Shown one piece after another: positions 1-9,078 of a DNA stretch of 64,000 bases. This stretch comes from Capnocytophaga canis (GTDB lineage Bacteria > Bacteroidota > Bacteroidia > Flavobacteriales > Flavobacteriaceae). Below the pieces are notes generated by a model. That model ran no database searches, was not told where the DNA came from, and saw nothing but the letters and a program-made list of their open reading frames with translations. Positions within the stretch are counted from its first letter, which is position 1, and each line of letters begins with the position of its first letter. The stretch lies in NCBI RefSeq assembly GCF_000827555.1, contig NZ_CDOI01000195.1, forward strand, positions 1-64,000, given 5' to 3'. A program made the position numbers and the translations under genes.

Positions 1-254
1 AAACCTATTTCACGGCAGGAGTGAAAGAAGTAAGAGCCTGGACTATCCATAAAGGGGATACTGCTCCACAGGCAGCGGGTGTGATTCACTCTGATTTTGA
101 ACGCGGATTTATTCGTGCTGAAGTAATTGCCTACGATGATTTTATACATTATGGAAGCGAAAGTAAGGTCAAAGAAGCAGGAAAAATGCGTGTAGAAGGG
201 AAGGAATACATCGTTAAAGATGGAGACATAATGCATTTCCGTTTCAACGTATAG
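1..254 (+). CDS. ychF: YchF family ATPase, C-terminal fragment
   Basis: This is the 3' end of a gene that begins before the window; the frame is open from base 3 to the TAG at 252-254. The visible residues ([15 protein letters not shown], then [20 protein letters not shown]) match the TGS-like C-terminal domain of YchF/OLA1, a universally conserved P-loop ATPase that binds ribosomes. The GTG at 21 is internal, not a start, because the conserved motif continues upstream of it. The nucleotide-binding domain lies outside the window. The family assignment is strong. Confidence 0.92.
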   Translation, partial: TYFTAGVKEVRAWTIHKGDTAPQAAGVIHSDFERGFIRAEVIAYDDFIHYGSESKVKEAGKMRVEGKEYIVKDGDIMHFRFNV

Positions 255-402
255 TTACTCATACTAAGGTGTTTGACTTCTGATAGTACAGAACTTCTCC
301 TAAGTTTCTATGTGACAATTTGTAAATTTATGAAAGACATTGTTTCTCACCTTTAAAACTTCACCTTTATACATTGTGTGAAATTTTTAAACATGTCTAA
401 AA

Positions 403-498
403 ACTGTCCGAAAAGTCAGATTTTATCAGTCTTTTATAACATAATAAAAATAAGTTGGTAAAATCTGATTTATATTCAGTATTAATTTTTTGGACAGT
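403..498. repeat. Nested inverted repeat upstream of nif3
   Basis: Outer arms at 403-414 and 487-498 (ACTGTCCGAAAA / TTTTTTGGACAGT-like, 12 pairs with one G-T) enclose inner arms at 416-425 and 459-468 (TCAGATTTTA / TAAAATCTGA, 10 perfect pairs). The element ends about 20 bases before the nif3 ATG and 150 bases after the ychF stop. It has no U-tract like a normal terminator and I see no target-site duplication. It could be a transcript 3'-end structure, a regulatory leader or a small non-autonomous element. Confidence 0.6.
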
Positions 499-519
499 CC
501 TATTATCTATATAAAAATT

Positions 520-1614
520 ATGAAAGTAAAGCATATCATCCAACGGTTGGAACAGTTAGCCCCTCTTGACTATGCCGAAAATTTTGACAATGTCGGATTA
601 TTGGTAGGGGATGCTGAAATGAATGTTACAGGGGTTTTGATAACATTAGATACTACCGAAGAGGTTGTTGATGAAGCTATTAGCAGAGAATGTAACTTTA
701 TAGTTAGCTTTCATCCAATCATTTTTAATGGGCTAAAAAGTTTGACAGGAAAAACGTATGTTGAACGTGTGGTCATCAAAGCTATTCAACATAATATTGC
801 TATTTATAGTATGCATACAGCTTTGGATAATACTCTTTTTGGAGTAAATGAAGCTATTTGTGAAGCTTTAGGACTACGAAACACTCGTATATTGATTCCA
901 CAGAAGCATACAATACGTAAATTAATAACATATGTTCCTAAAAATCAATCCGATATCGTGCGAGAAGCTTTATTTGACGCAGGTGCTGGAAATATTGGAA
1001 ATTATAGCAATTGTAGTTTCAATTTAGAAGGAAAAGGTACGTTTCAAGGCAATGATTTCTCAAACCCGACTGTTGGAGAGCGAAATATACTACACAAAGA
1101 AGATGAAACCCAAATTGGGGTTATCTTCCCAAAACATCTACAAAGCAAGGTGCTAAATGCTTTGCGTGAAAGCCATCCGTACGAGGAAATTGCCTATGAA
1201 GTATATGTATTGGAAAATGCTCATCAACATATTGGATTGGGAGTTGTTGGCGAGTTTTCAAAACCGATGACCGAAAACGATTTTCTTTACCACTTAAAAG
1301 ATAAAATGCAAACAAGTTGTGTACGCTATAGCGAACTAACGGGCAAAATGATTCAAAAAGTAGCCGTTTTAGGAGGTAGCGGAGCGTTTGCCATCGATGC
1401 TGCAAAAGCTGCAAAAGTTGATGCTTTTGTAAGTGCCGATTTCAAATATCACGATTTCTTCAAAGCAGAAAAACAACTATTACTGGCCGATATAGGACAT
1501 TTTGAAAGTGAACAATACACAAAATTACTTTTATTTGATTATCTTACAAAAAAAATTCCTAACTTTGCCATTATTTTATCCAAGATAAACACAAATCCCA
1601 TCAAGTATTACTAA
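520..1614 (+). CDS. Nif3-like dinuclear metal-centre protein
   Basis: A 364-residue Nif3/YqfO family protein that forms oligomeric rings with a two-metal site; the family's biochemical role is still debated (the older label is GTP cyclohydrolase I type 2). Metal-ligand candidates are His65 (SFHPIIF), His99 and Asp103 (MHTALDN) near the N terminus, and His/Glu in the C-terminal ADIGHFESEQ. Residues about 125-240 form the PII-like insertion found in longer family members. I chose the ATG at 520 (MKVKHIIQRLEQ), because the ten residues after the upstream TTG at 490 do not look like family sequence. The next gene starts 6 bases after its stop, a pairing common in this phylum. Confidence 0.9.
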   Translation: MKVKHIIQRLEQLAPLDYAENFDNVGLLVGDAEMNVTGVLITLDTTEEVVDEAISRECNFIVSFHPIIFNGLKSLTGKTYVERVVIKAIQHNIAIYSMHTALDNTLFGVNEAICEALGLRNTRILIPQKHTIRKLITYVPKNQSDIVREALFDAGAGNIGNYSNCSFNLEGKGTFQGNDFSNPTVGERNILHKEDETQIGVIFPKHLQSKVLNALRESHPYEEIAYEVYVLENAHQHIGLGVVGEFSKPMTENDFLYHLKDKMQTSCVRYSELTGKMIQKVAVLGGSGAFAIDAAKAAKVDAFVSADFKYHDFFKAEKQLLLADIGHFESEQYTKLLLFDYLTKKIPNFAIILSKINTNPIKYY

Positions 1615-1620
1615 ATAGAT

Positions 1621-2406
1621 ATGACAAAAAAAGCCGAGATTACAGTAGAAGAAAAACTAAGAATGTTGTATGATTTACAACTAATCGACTCACAAATTGA
1701 TGAGTTACAGAACGTTCGTGGACAACTTCCGTTAGAAGTTTCTGATTTAGAAGACGAAGTGGAGGGTCTCAAAAGTCGCTTAGTAAAATTCAAAGAAGAG
1801 TTAGAGCAATTACAATCGGGCATTACCCAAAAGAAAAATGTAATTGAAGAGGCTAAAATTTTGATAAAAAAATATGTTGCTCAACAGAAAAACGTACGCA
1901 ACAACCGTGAATACAACTCAATCACAAAAGAAATTGAATATCAAGAATTAGAAATTCAATTAGCCGAAAAACGCATCAAAGAGTTCAAGGCTCAAGTGGA
2001 TTTGAAAAAAGAAAGTATCAAACAAATCGAGAACAAAAAATCAGAACGAGAAACTCACCTAAAACATAAAAAAGAAGAATTAAATTCCATTTTAGCTGAA
2101 ACAGAGAAAGAAGAGGCTATTCTACGTGAAAAAGCAGTTGAATTTGCGGAACAAATTGAAGAACGTCTACTAAAAGCGTACCAACGCATTAGAGGTAGCG
2201 TTGTAAACCGCTTGGCTGTAGTTCCTGTGGAGCGTGGAGCCTCGGGAGGTTCATTTTTTACGATTCCTCCACAGGTACAGGTTGAGATAGCTACTCGTAA
2301 AAAAATCATCACCGATGAACACAGCGGACGAATTTTAGTAGATGCAGCTCTCGCTGAAGAGGAAAAAGAAAAAATGAATGCTCTATTCGAAAGTATTAAA
2401 CAATAA
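1621..2406 (+). CDS. Zinc-ribbon family coiled-coil protein, cysteines lost
   Basis: A 261-residue protein with a long coiled coil (about residues 10-175, rich in E, K, Q and I) followed by the conserved C-terminal hairpin of the bacterial C4-type zinc-ribbon family (IPPQVQVEIATRKKI, then EHSGRILV). In typical members this hairpin carries two CxxC knuckles. Here the corresponding positions read ASGGS and DEHSG, so none of the four zinc cysteines is present. The fold is probably kept without metal. It follows nif3 by 6 bases and is very likely co-transcribed. The cellular role is unknown; related proteins have been proposed to act as chaperones or in nucleic-acid contacts. Confidence 0.8.
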   Translation: MTKKAEITVEEKLRMLYDLQLIDSQIDELQNVRGQLPLEVSDLEDEVEGLKSRLVKFKEELEQLQSGITQKKNVIEEAKILIKKYVAQQKNVRNNREYNSITKEIEYQELEIQLAEKRIKEFKAQVDLKKESIKQIENKKSERETHLKHKKEELNSILAETEKEEAILREKAVEFAEQIEERLLKAYQRIRGSVVNRLAVVPVERGASGGSFFTIPPQVQVEIATRKKIITDEHSGRILVDAALAEEEKEKMNALFESIKQ

Positions 2407-2874
2407 ATAATTGATTTTCCAAAAGTTATCTCACATTCAAAACATTTTTCGCTATAGAATAACTGATAATAAATAGTTTATGAGGTAAGGGCTTGAAAAT
2501 AGCCCTTACTAACCAAATTAAAAGAAGGCTTAGAAGAATCGGACCCATGAAGATTTTTCAATTTAAAATATCAAAAGTATTTGATTTTCGGCTTTCAACT
2601 TTTCGTTTTCGCAATAAAATATGAGATTATGTAAGGATGTGATATTTTTTGATGTCACTCAAAATTTGATAATCTCTTTTTTAGAGATTTTTATTTATGG
2701 CGAATTTCTTAAAGCTAAAAGGAGATACTGAAAAATAATATTTTAAAATTTATAGTAAAGAATTCTCCCACAGCTGAAATCGATAATAAATATTGAATTT
2801 GCTATAATAAAGTAATGATAATACAAAAATGGAAGTCATAAAATCGTAATAATGAACAATAAAACTATACCATT
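2407..2874. other. 468-base intergenic region before the flotillin gene
   Basis: I see no gene here. It holds the hairpin at 2485-2509 and a second small hairpin at 2671-2689 (AATCTCT / AGAGATT, 5-base T loop, T-rich tail). No TAnnTTTG promoter with a convincing upstream box was found just before the flotillin start. Confidence 0.5.
2485..2509 (+). terminator. Hairpin after the zinc-ribbon family gene
   Basis: A perfect 9-pair stem (GTAAGGGCT / AGCCCTTAC) with a 7-base loop lies about 80 bases after the stop at 2406. There is no clear T-run behind it, so it may only stabilise the 3' end. Confidence 0.45.
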
Positions 2875-4428
2875 ATGGAAACATTAACTCCCATTACGCT
2901 GATTGTAATTTTTGCAATCGTCATTTTCGTGACAATTTCGTCATTAGTGGCACGTTACAAACGTTGTCCGTCTGATAAAATTCTCGTGATTTATGGAAAA
3001 ACAGGAGGTAGTTCAGCCAAGTGTATCCACGGAGGAGGAGCTTTCGTTTGGCCTGTAATTCAAGACTTTGCGTATTTAGACTTACGTCCACTTTCCATCG
3101 AAGCGAATTTAACGAACGCTCTTTCACGTCAGAATATTCGCGTGGATGTACCTTGTCGTTTTACGATTGCAATCTCAACTGAAACCGAAAATATGAATGC
3201 TGCTGCGGAACGTTTGTTAGGATTGTTGCCTGAGCAAATTCAAGAGTTAGCAAAAGATATTTTATTTGGTCAGTTGCGTTTGGTAATTGCTACCATGACT
3301 ATCGAAGAAATCAATTCAGACCGTGATAAATTCTTAGATAATATTTCTAAAAATATTGATAGTGAGCTTAAAAAGATAGGTTTGAAGCTCATAAACGTAA
3401 ACGTTACGGACATCAAAGATGAGTCGGGATATATTGAAGCATTAGGGAAAGAAGCTGCTGCAAAAGCCATCAACGAGGCAAAAATTAGTGTTGCTGAACA
3501 AGAAAAAATAGGGGAAACAGGAAAAGCAATCGCTGATCGAGAAAAAGACACTCAAATTGCTGAAACCCACAGAGATAGAGACGTAAGAATCGCTATCACC
3601 CAAAAAGATAAAGAAATCAGCATTGCAGAGGCCAAAAAAGATGAATCAATTGGTATTGCCGAGGCTGAAAAGTTTGAATCAATAGGTAGAGCTGAAGCTC
3701 AAAGAGATAGTCGTATTAAAATTTCAGAAGCAAATGCAGTAGCCATAAAAGGGGAAAATGAAGCTAAAATAGCCATTGCAAACTCAGAAGCGTTGCGACG
3801 TGAAAAAGAAGCTGAATCGTTACGTATTGCAATTACTGCAGAGAAAGTGCAACAAGCAAAAGCCTTAGAGGAAGCATATGTAGCAGAACAAAAAGCAGAG
3901 TTAGCCCGTTCGGAAAGAGAACGCTCAACGCAAATTGCAAATATCATCGTTCCAACGGAAATTGCTAAACAACAAGCTATTATAGAAGCTCAAGCTGAAG
4001 CTGAACGCATTCGTGAGAAAGCCAAAGGGGAAGCCGATGCGATTTATGCTAAAATGGAAGCCGAAGCTAAAGGTTTGTTCGAAATTTTAACCAAACAAGC
4101 TGAAGGATATAGAGATGTGGTTGGAGCTGCTGGTGGTGATCCTACAAAAGCTTTCCAATTGCTATTAATTGAAAAACTTCCTGAATTGGTTAAAACACAA
4201 GTGGAAGCGGTTAAAAATATCAAAATTGATAAAATTACCGTTTGGGATTCAGGTAATAACGAAAATGGAACTAATTCAACCGCTAATTTCGTATCAGGGA
4301 TGATGAAAACTGTTCCTCCTTTAAATGACTTGTTTAATATGGCAGGGTTGAATCTACCTACTTATTTGAAAGGTGAAAATCCTGAAGATGCAAAACAAAT
4401 CGGAGGTAACGAAACGAAAGAAAAATAA
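2875..4428 (+). CDS. Flotillin-like SPFH membrane scaffold protein
   Basis: A 517-residue flotillin/SPFH family protein. One N-terminal membrane segment (about residues 8-26) is followed by an SPFH domain (about 30-200) and a long Glu/Ala-rich coiled-coil region (about 200-390) with repeated AEAQ- and IAEA-type heptads, then a short C-terminal tail. Bacterial flotillins assemble in functional membrane microdomains and scaffold membrane proteins; no enzymatic activity is expected. An NfeD-type partner, often adjacent, is not visible here. The gene stands alone, with a strong hairpin after it at 4460. Confidence 0.9.
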   Translation: METLTPITLIVIFAIVIFVTISSLVARYKRCPSDKILVIYGKTGGSSAKCIHGGGAFVWPVIQDFAYLDLRPLSIEANLTNALSRQNIRVDVPCRFTIAISTETENMNAAAERLLGLLPEQIQELAKDILFGQLRLVIATMTIEEINSDRDKFLDNISKNIDSELKKIGLKLINVNVTDIKDESGYIEALGKEAAAKAINEAKISVAEQEKIGETGKAIADREKDTQIAETHRDRDVRIAITQKDKEISIAEAKKDESIGIAEAEKFESIGRAEAQRDSRIKISEANAVAIKGENEAKIAIANSEALRREKEAESLRIAITAEKVQQAKALEEAYVAEQKAELARSERERSTQIANIIVPTEIAKQQAIIEAQAEAERIREKAKGEADAIYAKMEAEAKGLFEILTKQAEGYRDVVGAAGGDPTKAFQLLLIEKLPELVKTQVEAVKNIKIDKITVWDSGNNENGTNSTANFVSGMMKTVPPLNDLFNMAGLNLPTYLKGENPEDAKQIGGNETKEK

Positions 4429-4459
4429 TAATCCGGAATTTTAAATTCTTAGTAAACAC

Positions 4460-4510
4460 GAGGTGCTTAGAAAGTTAGAGCAAAAATCCAACTTTTTAAG
4501 CACCTCTTTT
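4460..4510 (+). terminator. Terminator of the flotillin gene
   Basis: A 10-pair stem GAGGTGCTTA (4460-4469) / TAAGCACCTC (4497-4506) continues inward with AAAGTT / AACTTT and is followed by TTTT. This is a classical intrinsic terminator 30 bases after the stop. Confidence 0.85.
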
Positions 4511-4606
4511 TGAATTTAATGTTAGTAAATCACAAGATGTATTATTATTAACTCTTGGTTGTATATTCTCGTTGTAAACTTCTGTTAATAAATAATTCTC
4601 TAAAAA

Positions 4607-4638
4607 ATTGACTATTCAGACTAACTTTCTTACCTTTA
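4607..4638 (+). promoter_or_regulatory. Near-consensus promoter of the TPR gene
   Basis: ATTG at 4607-4610, 20 bases, then TACCTTTA at 4631-4638 (consensus TTTG and TAnnTTTG for the main Bacteroidota sigma factor). It lies about 30 bases before the ATG at 4669. Confidence 0.5.
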
Positions 4639-4668
4639 CCCATAAAATTTAAAATAAAGCAGTATTTT

Positions 4669-5820
4669 ATGCATCATTTCTCAGAAGAAGAAAACTATTC
4701 TGTATCAAAATTCGAGTCAATGTTGAAAAAAAATCATATTTCTTTCTTTGATGTTGATGAATTTGAAGAAATTGTAGAATATTATTTAGAATTAGGTAAG
4801 ATGACTAAGGCAAAACATGCTTTGCAAATTGGTCGAAATCAACACCCGTCAGCAAGTTCGTTAAAACTCTTTGAGATTGAAGTAATGATTTTTGAAGATA
4901 ATTTGCAACAAGCATCGCATTTACTTGCCGAACTCGAAGCAGTAGAACCTTATAATTCAGAGGTTTATGTGCAGAAAGCGAATCTTTATTCCAAACTTAA
5001 TGACCATGAAAAAGCTATTGAACTCTTGAAATTCGCCTTGCCTCTGACAGATGATTTGGTGGATATTTATGCTTTAATAGCTATGGAATACTTATTCATT
5101 GAAAATTATGAAAAGGCCAAAAAATACTTTAGAAAATGTTTAATGGAGGATATTGAAGATTATATGTCATTGCAGCAACTGCTATTCTGCTATGATATCT
5201 TGGAAGAAAATGATGAAGCAATTTCTTTTTTAAATGCCTACTTAGACAGAAATCCATATTGTGAAGTAGCTTGGCATTATCTTGGAAAGCAACATCTTAT
5301 CAAAGAAAATTTTACGGAAGCCTTAAATTGCTTCAATTTTGCTATCGCAAGTGATGACACTTTTACAGGAGCATATTTCGAAAAAGCTAAGGTATTGGAA
5401 AAAATACAAAACTATACCCAAGCTATTGAAAATTACAAAATTACACTTACCTTGGATGATGCTTCGCCTTTGACATATTTGCACATAGGTCGTTGCTATG
5501 AAAAGATGAATGATTGTTCAATGGCAGAACGCTATTATCTGAAAGCTGTTCACGAAGATCCTCAATTGAGTAAGGCATGGGTTACGTTATCAGATTTTTA
5601 CTATAAACAGAAAAATTATGAAAAGGCTCTAAAATATATCAACAAAGCGCTACTGATTGAGGATGATAATTTTCATTATTGGAGGCGTATGGGTGAAATA
5701 TGCGTAATTTTAAATGACTCAAAATCATCGGAATATGCTTTTAAACAAGCAATTCATTACGGAGATAATTCAATGAGTACGTTTGCTCATCTGACGAATT
5801 TATTACAGTCAAAAAAGTAA
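4669..5820 (+). CDS. Tetratricopeptide repeat protein
   Basis: A 383-residue soluble protein made almost entirely of TPR helical pairs from about residue 40 to the end. Recognisable units include YLFIENYEKAKKYFRKCL, YTQAIENYKITLTLDD and YYKQKNYEKALKYINKAL. There is no signal peptide and no catalytic domain. TPR arrays act as protein-binding scaffolds, and the partner cannot be read from the sequence. It is flanked by the flotillin terminator and a 136-base gap, so it is probably a single-gene unit. Confidence 0.85.
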   Translation: MHHFSEEENYSVSKFESMLKKNHISFFDVDEFEEIVEYYLELGKMTKAKHALQIGRNQHPSASSLKLFEIEVMIFEDNLQQASHLLAELEAVEPYNSEVYVQKANLYSKLNDHEKAIELLKFALPLTDDLVDIYALIAMEYLFIENYEKAKKYFRKCLMEDIEDYMSLQQLLFCYDILEENDEAISFLNAYLDRNPYCEVAWHYLGKQHLIKENFTEALNCFNFAIASDDTFTGAYFEKAKVLEKIQNYTQAIENYKITLTLDDASPLTYLHIGRCYEKMNDCSMAERYYLKAVHEDPQLSKAWVTLSDFYYKQKNYEKALKYINKALLIEDDNFHYWRRMGEICVILNDSKSSEYAFKQAIHYGDNSMSTFAHLTNLLQSKK

Positions 5821-5956
5821 AAAATAACTACGAAGAGACTATATAAAACATTAAATTTTCTATACTATGTCCTTTTTAGGGAATACGATGCCTATCTATA
5901 TTTTGAAAATGTAGGTTTTAACCAGTAATTTTGACAATTATCCGAAACAACTGAAA

Positions 5957-6952
5957 ATGAATAAACAAATAATACTATTCTGCATGATATGTGCTATAAA
6001 ATTTAGTTTTCTTACGGCACAAAATTCTTCAAAAAACTGCGAACCTATTGAAGGGAAAACATGGGGTGTAGTCTATAATTCTGTAGGGAAAATACATGCT
6101 GAAAGTAATCATCGTAGCGAAATAGTTACTGAAGTGCTATTAGGAATGCCAGTAATGGTGTTGAATAGAGATAAAGGTTGGCGAAAAATCAAAACCTCTG
6201 AGGGGTATGTAGGTTGGATTTCAGAATCTATTGTTGAAATGACGCACACGGAACTAAAAGAATATAATCAAAAGAGGAAAGTTATCGTTACCAGTCTCTA
6301 CACCCATTCTTATAAAGAAAATTCATTGAAATCGGCTATTATTTCAGATTTAGTGATGGGAAATATATTAGAAGTGAAAGGTCGTAAAGGAAATTTTTTC
6401 AAAGTAATATATCCTGATGGAAGAGAAGCATACATCAAAAAGAATGATGCTGTGCATTTTGATAAATGGCTGAATAATATAAAGTTAACAGAACAAAGCA
6501 TTGCGTCATTAGCTCAACAAATGGCGGGTATTCCGTATGTTTGGGGAGGTACTTCTTCCAAAGGATTGGACTGTAGTGGATTTACCAAATTGATTTACTT
6601 TATGCATGGGGTAATCCTTTTACGAGATTCATCACAACAAGTAAAAACAGGAAAATTGGTCGATGAAAAGGGTGATTTTTCTAAACTTCAAGTGGGTGAT
6701 TTGGTATTTTTCGGAACAAAAGCCGATGAGTCACAACCTCAAGAGCGTGTAACTCACGTAGGAATATATCTCGGAAACGGTAGATTCATACATGCTTCGG
6801 ATTATGTCAAAATAGCAAGTTTTTACCCACATGACCCTTTGTACGACGCTTTTAATACCAACCGATACTTGCGTACAAAACGCATACTAGGCTCTATAAA
6901 TTCCTTTGGTATTGAATACGTTAGAGAAAATGAATTTTACACAAAAAATTAG
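5957..6952 (+). CDS. Secreted NlpC/P60 peptidoglycan hydrolase with SH3 domains
   Basis: A 331-residue cell-wall hydrolase. The signal peptide (about residues 1-21, ending TAQ) is followed by two bacterial SH3-like modules (about 35-95 and 105-165) and a C-terminal NlpC/P60 (peptidase C40) domain. The catalytic Cys206 sits in GLDCSGFTK, His267 in THVGIYLGNG and a further polar residue near His279 (FIHAS). Such enzymes cut gamma-D-Glu-diamino-acid bonds in wall stem peptides in the periplasm. All core residues are present, so it is probably active. Confidence 0.9.
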   Translation: MNKQIILFCMICAIKFSFLTAQNSSKNCEPIEGKTWGVVYNSVGKIHAESNHRSEIVTEVLLGMPVMVLNRDKGWRKIKTSEGYVGWISESIVEMTHTELKEYNQKRKVIVTSLYTHSYKENSLKSAIISDLVMGNILEVKGRKGNFFKVIYPDGREAYIKKNDAVHFDKWLNNIKLTEQSIASLAQQMAGIPYVWGGTSSKGLDCSGFTKLIYFMHGVILLRDSSQQVKTGKLVDEKGDFSKLQVGDLVFFGTKADESQPQERVTHVGIYLGNGRFIHASDYVKIASFYPHDPLYDAFNTNRYLRTKRILGSINSFGIEYVRENEFYTKN

Positions 6953-7000
6953 ACATGTTTATTTTTATAAATCTGCTTAAAAAGGAAAATAGAATTTGTG

Positions 7001-7032
7001 TTTGATTATATAATCAAAAATTCATATCTTTG
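7001..7032 (+). promoter_or_regulatory. Promoter of the class II aldolase gene
   Basis: TTTG at 7001-7004, 20 bases, and TATCTTTG at 7025-7032 match the Bacteroidota consensus exactly, about 48 bases before the ATG at 7081. Confidence 0.8.
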
Positions 7033-7080
7033 TTACGATTTTTGAAAACAGTACTATAATATTAATTTTTTATATAACAG

Positions 7081-8148
7081 ATGGCACATAACATTAAACC
7101 AGGCGTAATCGTTGGAAAACAAGTACAAGAAGTTTTTCAATATGCCAAAGAAAAAGGATTTGCTTTACCAGCTGTCAATGTGGTAAACTCAAGTACAATT
7201 AACGCTGTAATGGAAACAGCAAAGGAAATGAATGCACCTGTAATCATCCAGTTTTCGAATGGAGGAGCTATTTTTATGGCAGGAAAAAGTTTGTCAAATG
7301 AAAACCAAAAAGCAGCCATTGCTGGTGCAGTTGCAGGAGCAAAACATATTCACCAATTAGCGGAAATTTACGGAGTTAGCGTTATTCTTCACACGGACCA
7401 TTGTGCTAAAAAATTACTCCCTTGGATTGATGGGTTGTTGGATGCTTCTGAAAAGCACTTTGCAGAAACGGGTAAACCTTTATTCAGTTCGCATATGATT
7501 GATCTTTCGGAAGAGCCTCTGAATGAAAATATCGAAATTTGCAAAAAATACCTTGAAAGAATGAGTAAGATGGGTATGACATTGGAAATTGAATTAGGAA
7601 TTACAGGTGGTGAAGAGGACGGTGTGGATAACTCGGATGTAGAATCTTCAAAACTTTATACGCAACCTGAAGAGGTAGCTTTTGCCTACGAAGAGTTATT
7701 GAAAGTAAGCCCACAGTTTACCATAGCAGCTGCTTTCGGAAATGTTCATGGAGTTTACAAACCAGGAAACGTAAAATTGACACCAAAAATTTTGAAAAAC
7801 TCTCAAGAATACATCTCTAAAAATTATAATGTTCCTCACAACACAGTTGATTTCGTTTTCCACGGAGGTTCTGGTTCATCAGTAGAGGAAATTCGTGAGG
7901 CAATTTCTTACGGAGTAATTAAAATGAATATTGACACTGACTTGCAATATGCTTTTACAGAAGGAGTTAGAGACTACGTTTTAGCTAAAAAAGATTATCT
8001 AATGAGCCAAATTGGAAATCCAGAAGGTGAGGAAGTACCTAATAAAAAATATTACGATCCACGCGTATGGCTTAGAGAAGGCGAAAAAACGTTTGTAGCT
8101 CGTTTGAAAAAAGCGTTTGAGGATTTGAATAACGTAAACACCTTGTAA
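7081..8148 (+). CDS. fbaA: Class II fructose-bisphosphate aldolase
   Basis: A 355-residue zinc-dependent aldolase that splits fructose 1,6-bisphosphate into glyceraldehyde 3-phosphate and dihydroxyacetone phosphate in glycolysis, and runs in reverse in gluconeogenesis. Zinc and substrate motifs are visible: ILHTDHCAKK, the acidic loop ELGITGGEEDGVDN, AFGNVHGVYKPG and FHGGSGSS. The C-terminal SYGVIKMNIDTDLQYAFTEG block is typical of the long (FbaA-type) class II enzymes. It has its own perfect promoter and a strong terminator, so it is monocistronic. Confidence 0.97.
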   Translation: MAHNIKPGVIVGKQVQEVFQYAKEKGFALPAVNVVNSSTINAVMETAKEMNAPVIIQFSNGGAIFMAGKSLSNENQKAAIAGAVAGAKHIHQLAEIYGVSVILHTDHCAKKLLPWIDGLLDASEKHFAETGKPLFSSHMIDLSEEPLNENIEICKKYLERMSKMGMTLEIELGITGGEEDGVDNSDVESSKLYTQPEEVAFAYEELLKVSPQFTIAAAFGNVHGVYKPGNVKLTPKILKNSQEYISKNYNVPHNTVDFVFHGGSGSSVEEIREAISYGVIKMNIDTDLQYAFTEGVRDYVLAKKDYLMSQIGNPEGEEVPNKKYYDPRVWLREGEKTFVARLKKAFEDLNNVNTL

Positions 8149-8167
8149 TTTTCTGCTATAATAATTG

Positions 8168-8220
8168 AAGTTGTCCGAAAGTAGAGTCTTTATGATTCTT
8201 ATTTTTCGGACAACTTTTTT
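8168..8220. terminator. Terminator between aldolase and a convergent gene
   Basis: A perfect 13-pair stem AAGTTGTCCGAAA (8168-8180) / TTTCGGACAACTT (8204-8216) is followed by a T-tract on the plus strand. It lies between two convergent genes and could end transcripts from both, though the T-tract favours the aldolase side. Confidence 0.85.
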
Positions 8221-8232
8221 CTTTTCGGGAAA

Positions 8233-9078
8233 CTACAATCTGAATATTCCTCCAAAAGCAATGATTGTTTCAAAGAAATAAAAGGTCTGATTAGCTTTAT
8301 CGGCTATATCATAAGTTGTTCGAATATCGTACATGTTGATGTATCCTCCTTTTAACTCTCCAATAATCATAAAATGTTTAAAAAATACTAAATGTAATCC
8401 TGCTTTAGCACTTACTCCAACCCCTGCAATATGGAATTGATCATAACGCTCCTTGTTCATCAATTTGGTATTGGAACGAGGGTACAATGCTCCTATGCCA
8501 ATTCCTTCGGTCAGATTTGCTTGAAAAAAATCAGTGTTGCGAATACCAAACCAACGTGAAATATCATCAACACGAGAGGCTTCAATTGTTACATAATTCA
8601 GTCCGTCTGTATGTTCAAATGTAAGAAAATCCTCTGTAAGTTGTTTATCAACATTGTTATAAACGCCGTCATGAATTGTACCTGAGTTTCTAATGTACCC
8701 ATTCATTTTTACAGTTTGATCTTGTTTCATAACATACTTCATGTGGTCAACCCCTGCTGAAATGGCATAATTATTATTTATAAAGTACCCAATACGAGCA
8801 TTGGTTTGAGGAATGGTCATCCGAAGTGGATTGATATAATCAATGTGCCAACCTTTTGGACGGTCAATGGCAGCTACATCCTTAATTGTGAAATCATAAT
8901 TTTCTCCTTTAAATTGAATATCAGATTTGGAATAATAACCGCGATTTCCTCCCCAAAAAATAAAAAATTTCCCTTTGTTATTTGCTGTGTATAAATCAGG
9001 GGAAGGATTTTGAGTTTGAGCCGTCCCTAAGAAGAAAGTCATTCCTCCTAAAATAAAACAAAAAATATTCTTTTTCAT
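8233..9078 (-). CDS. Uncharacterised exported protein, probable outer-membrane barrel
   Basis: A 281-residue protein that I cannot name. The N terminus (MKKNIFCFILGGMTFFLGTAQ) is a signal peptide. The remainder is rich in aromatic residues and alternating beta-strand patterns (KFFIFWGGNRGYYS, NARIGYFINNNYAISAGVDH, AKAGLHLVFFKHFMIIGEL, FYFFETIIAFGGIFRL), which suggests a small outer-membrane beta-barrel. It ends in RL rather than the usual aromatic residue. It is convergent with the aldolase gene and divergent from bshA. Confidence 0.65.
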   Translation of the reverse strand: MKKNIFCFILGGMTFFLGTAQTQNPSPDLYTANNKGKFFIFWGGNRGYYSKSDIQFKGENYDFTIKDVAAIDRPKGWHIDYINPLRMTIPQTNARIGYFINNNYAISAGVDHMKYVMKQDQTVKMNGYIRNSGTIHDGVYNNVDKQLTEDFLTFEHTDGLNYVTIEASRVDDISRWFGIRNTDFFQANLTEGIGIGALYPRSNTKLMNKERYDQFHIAGVGVSAKAGLHLVFFKHFMIIGELKGGYINMYDIRTTYDIADKANQTFYFFETIIAFGGIFRL

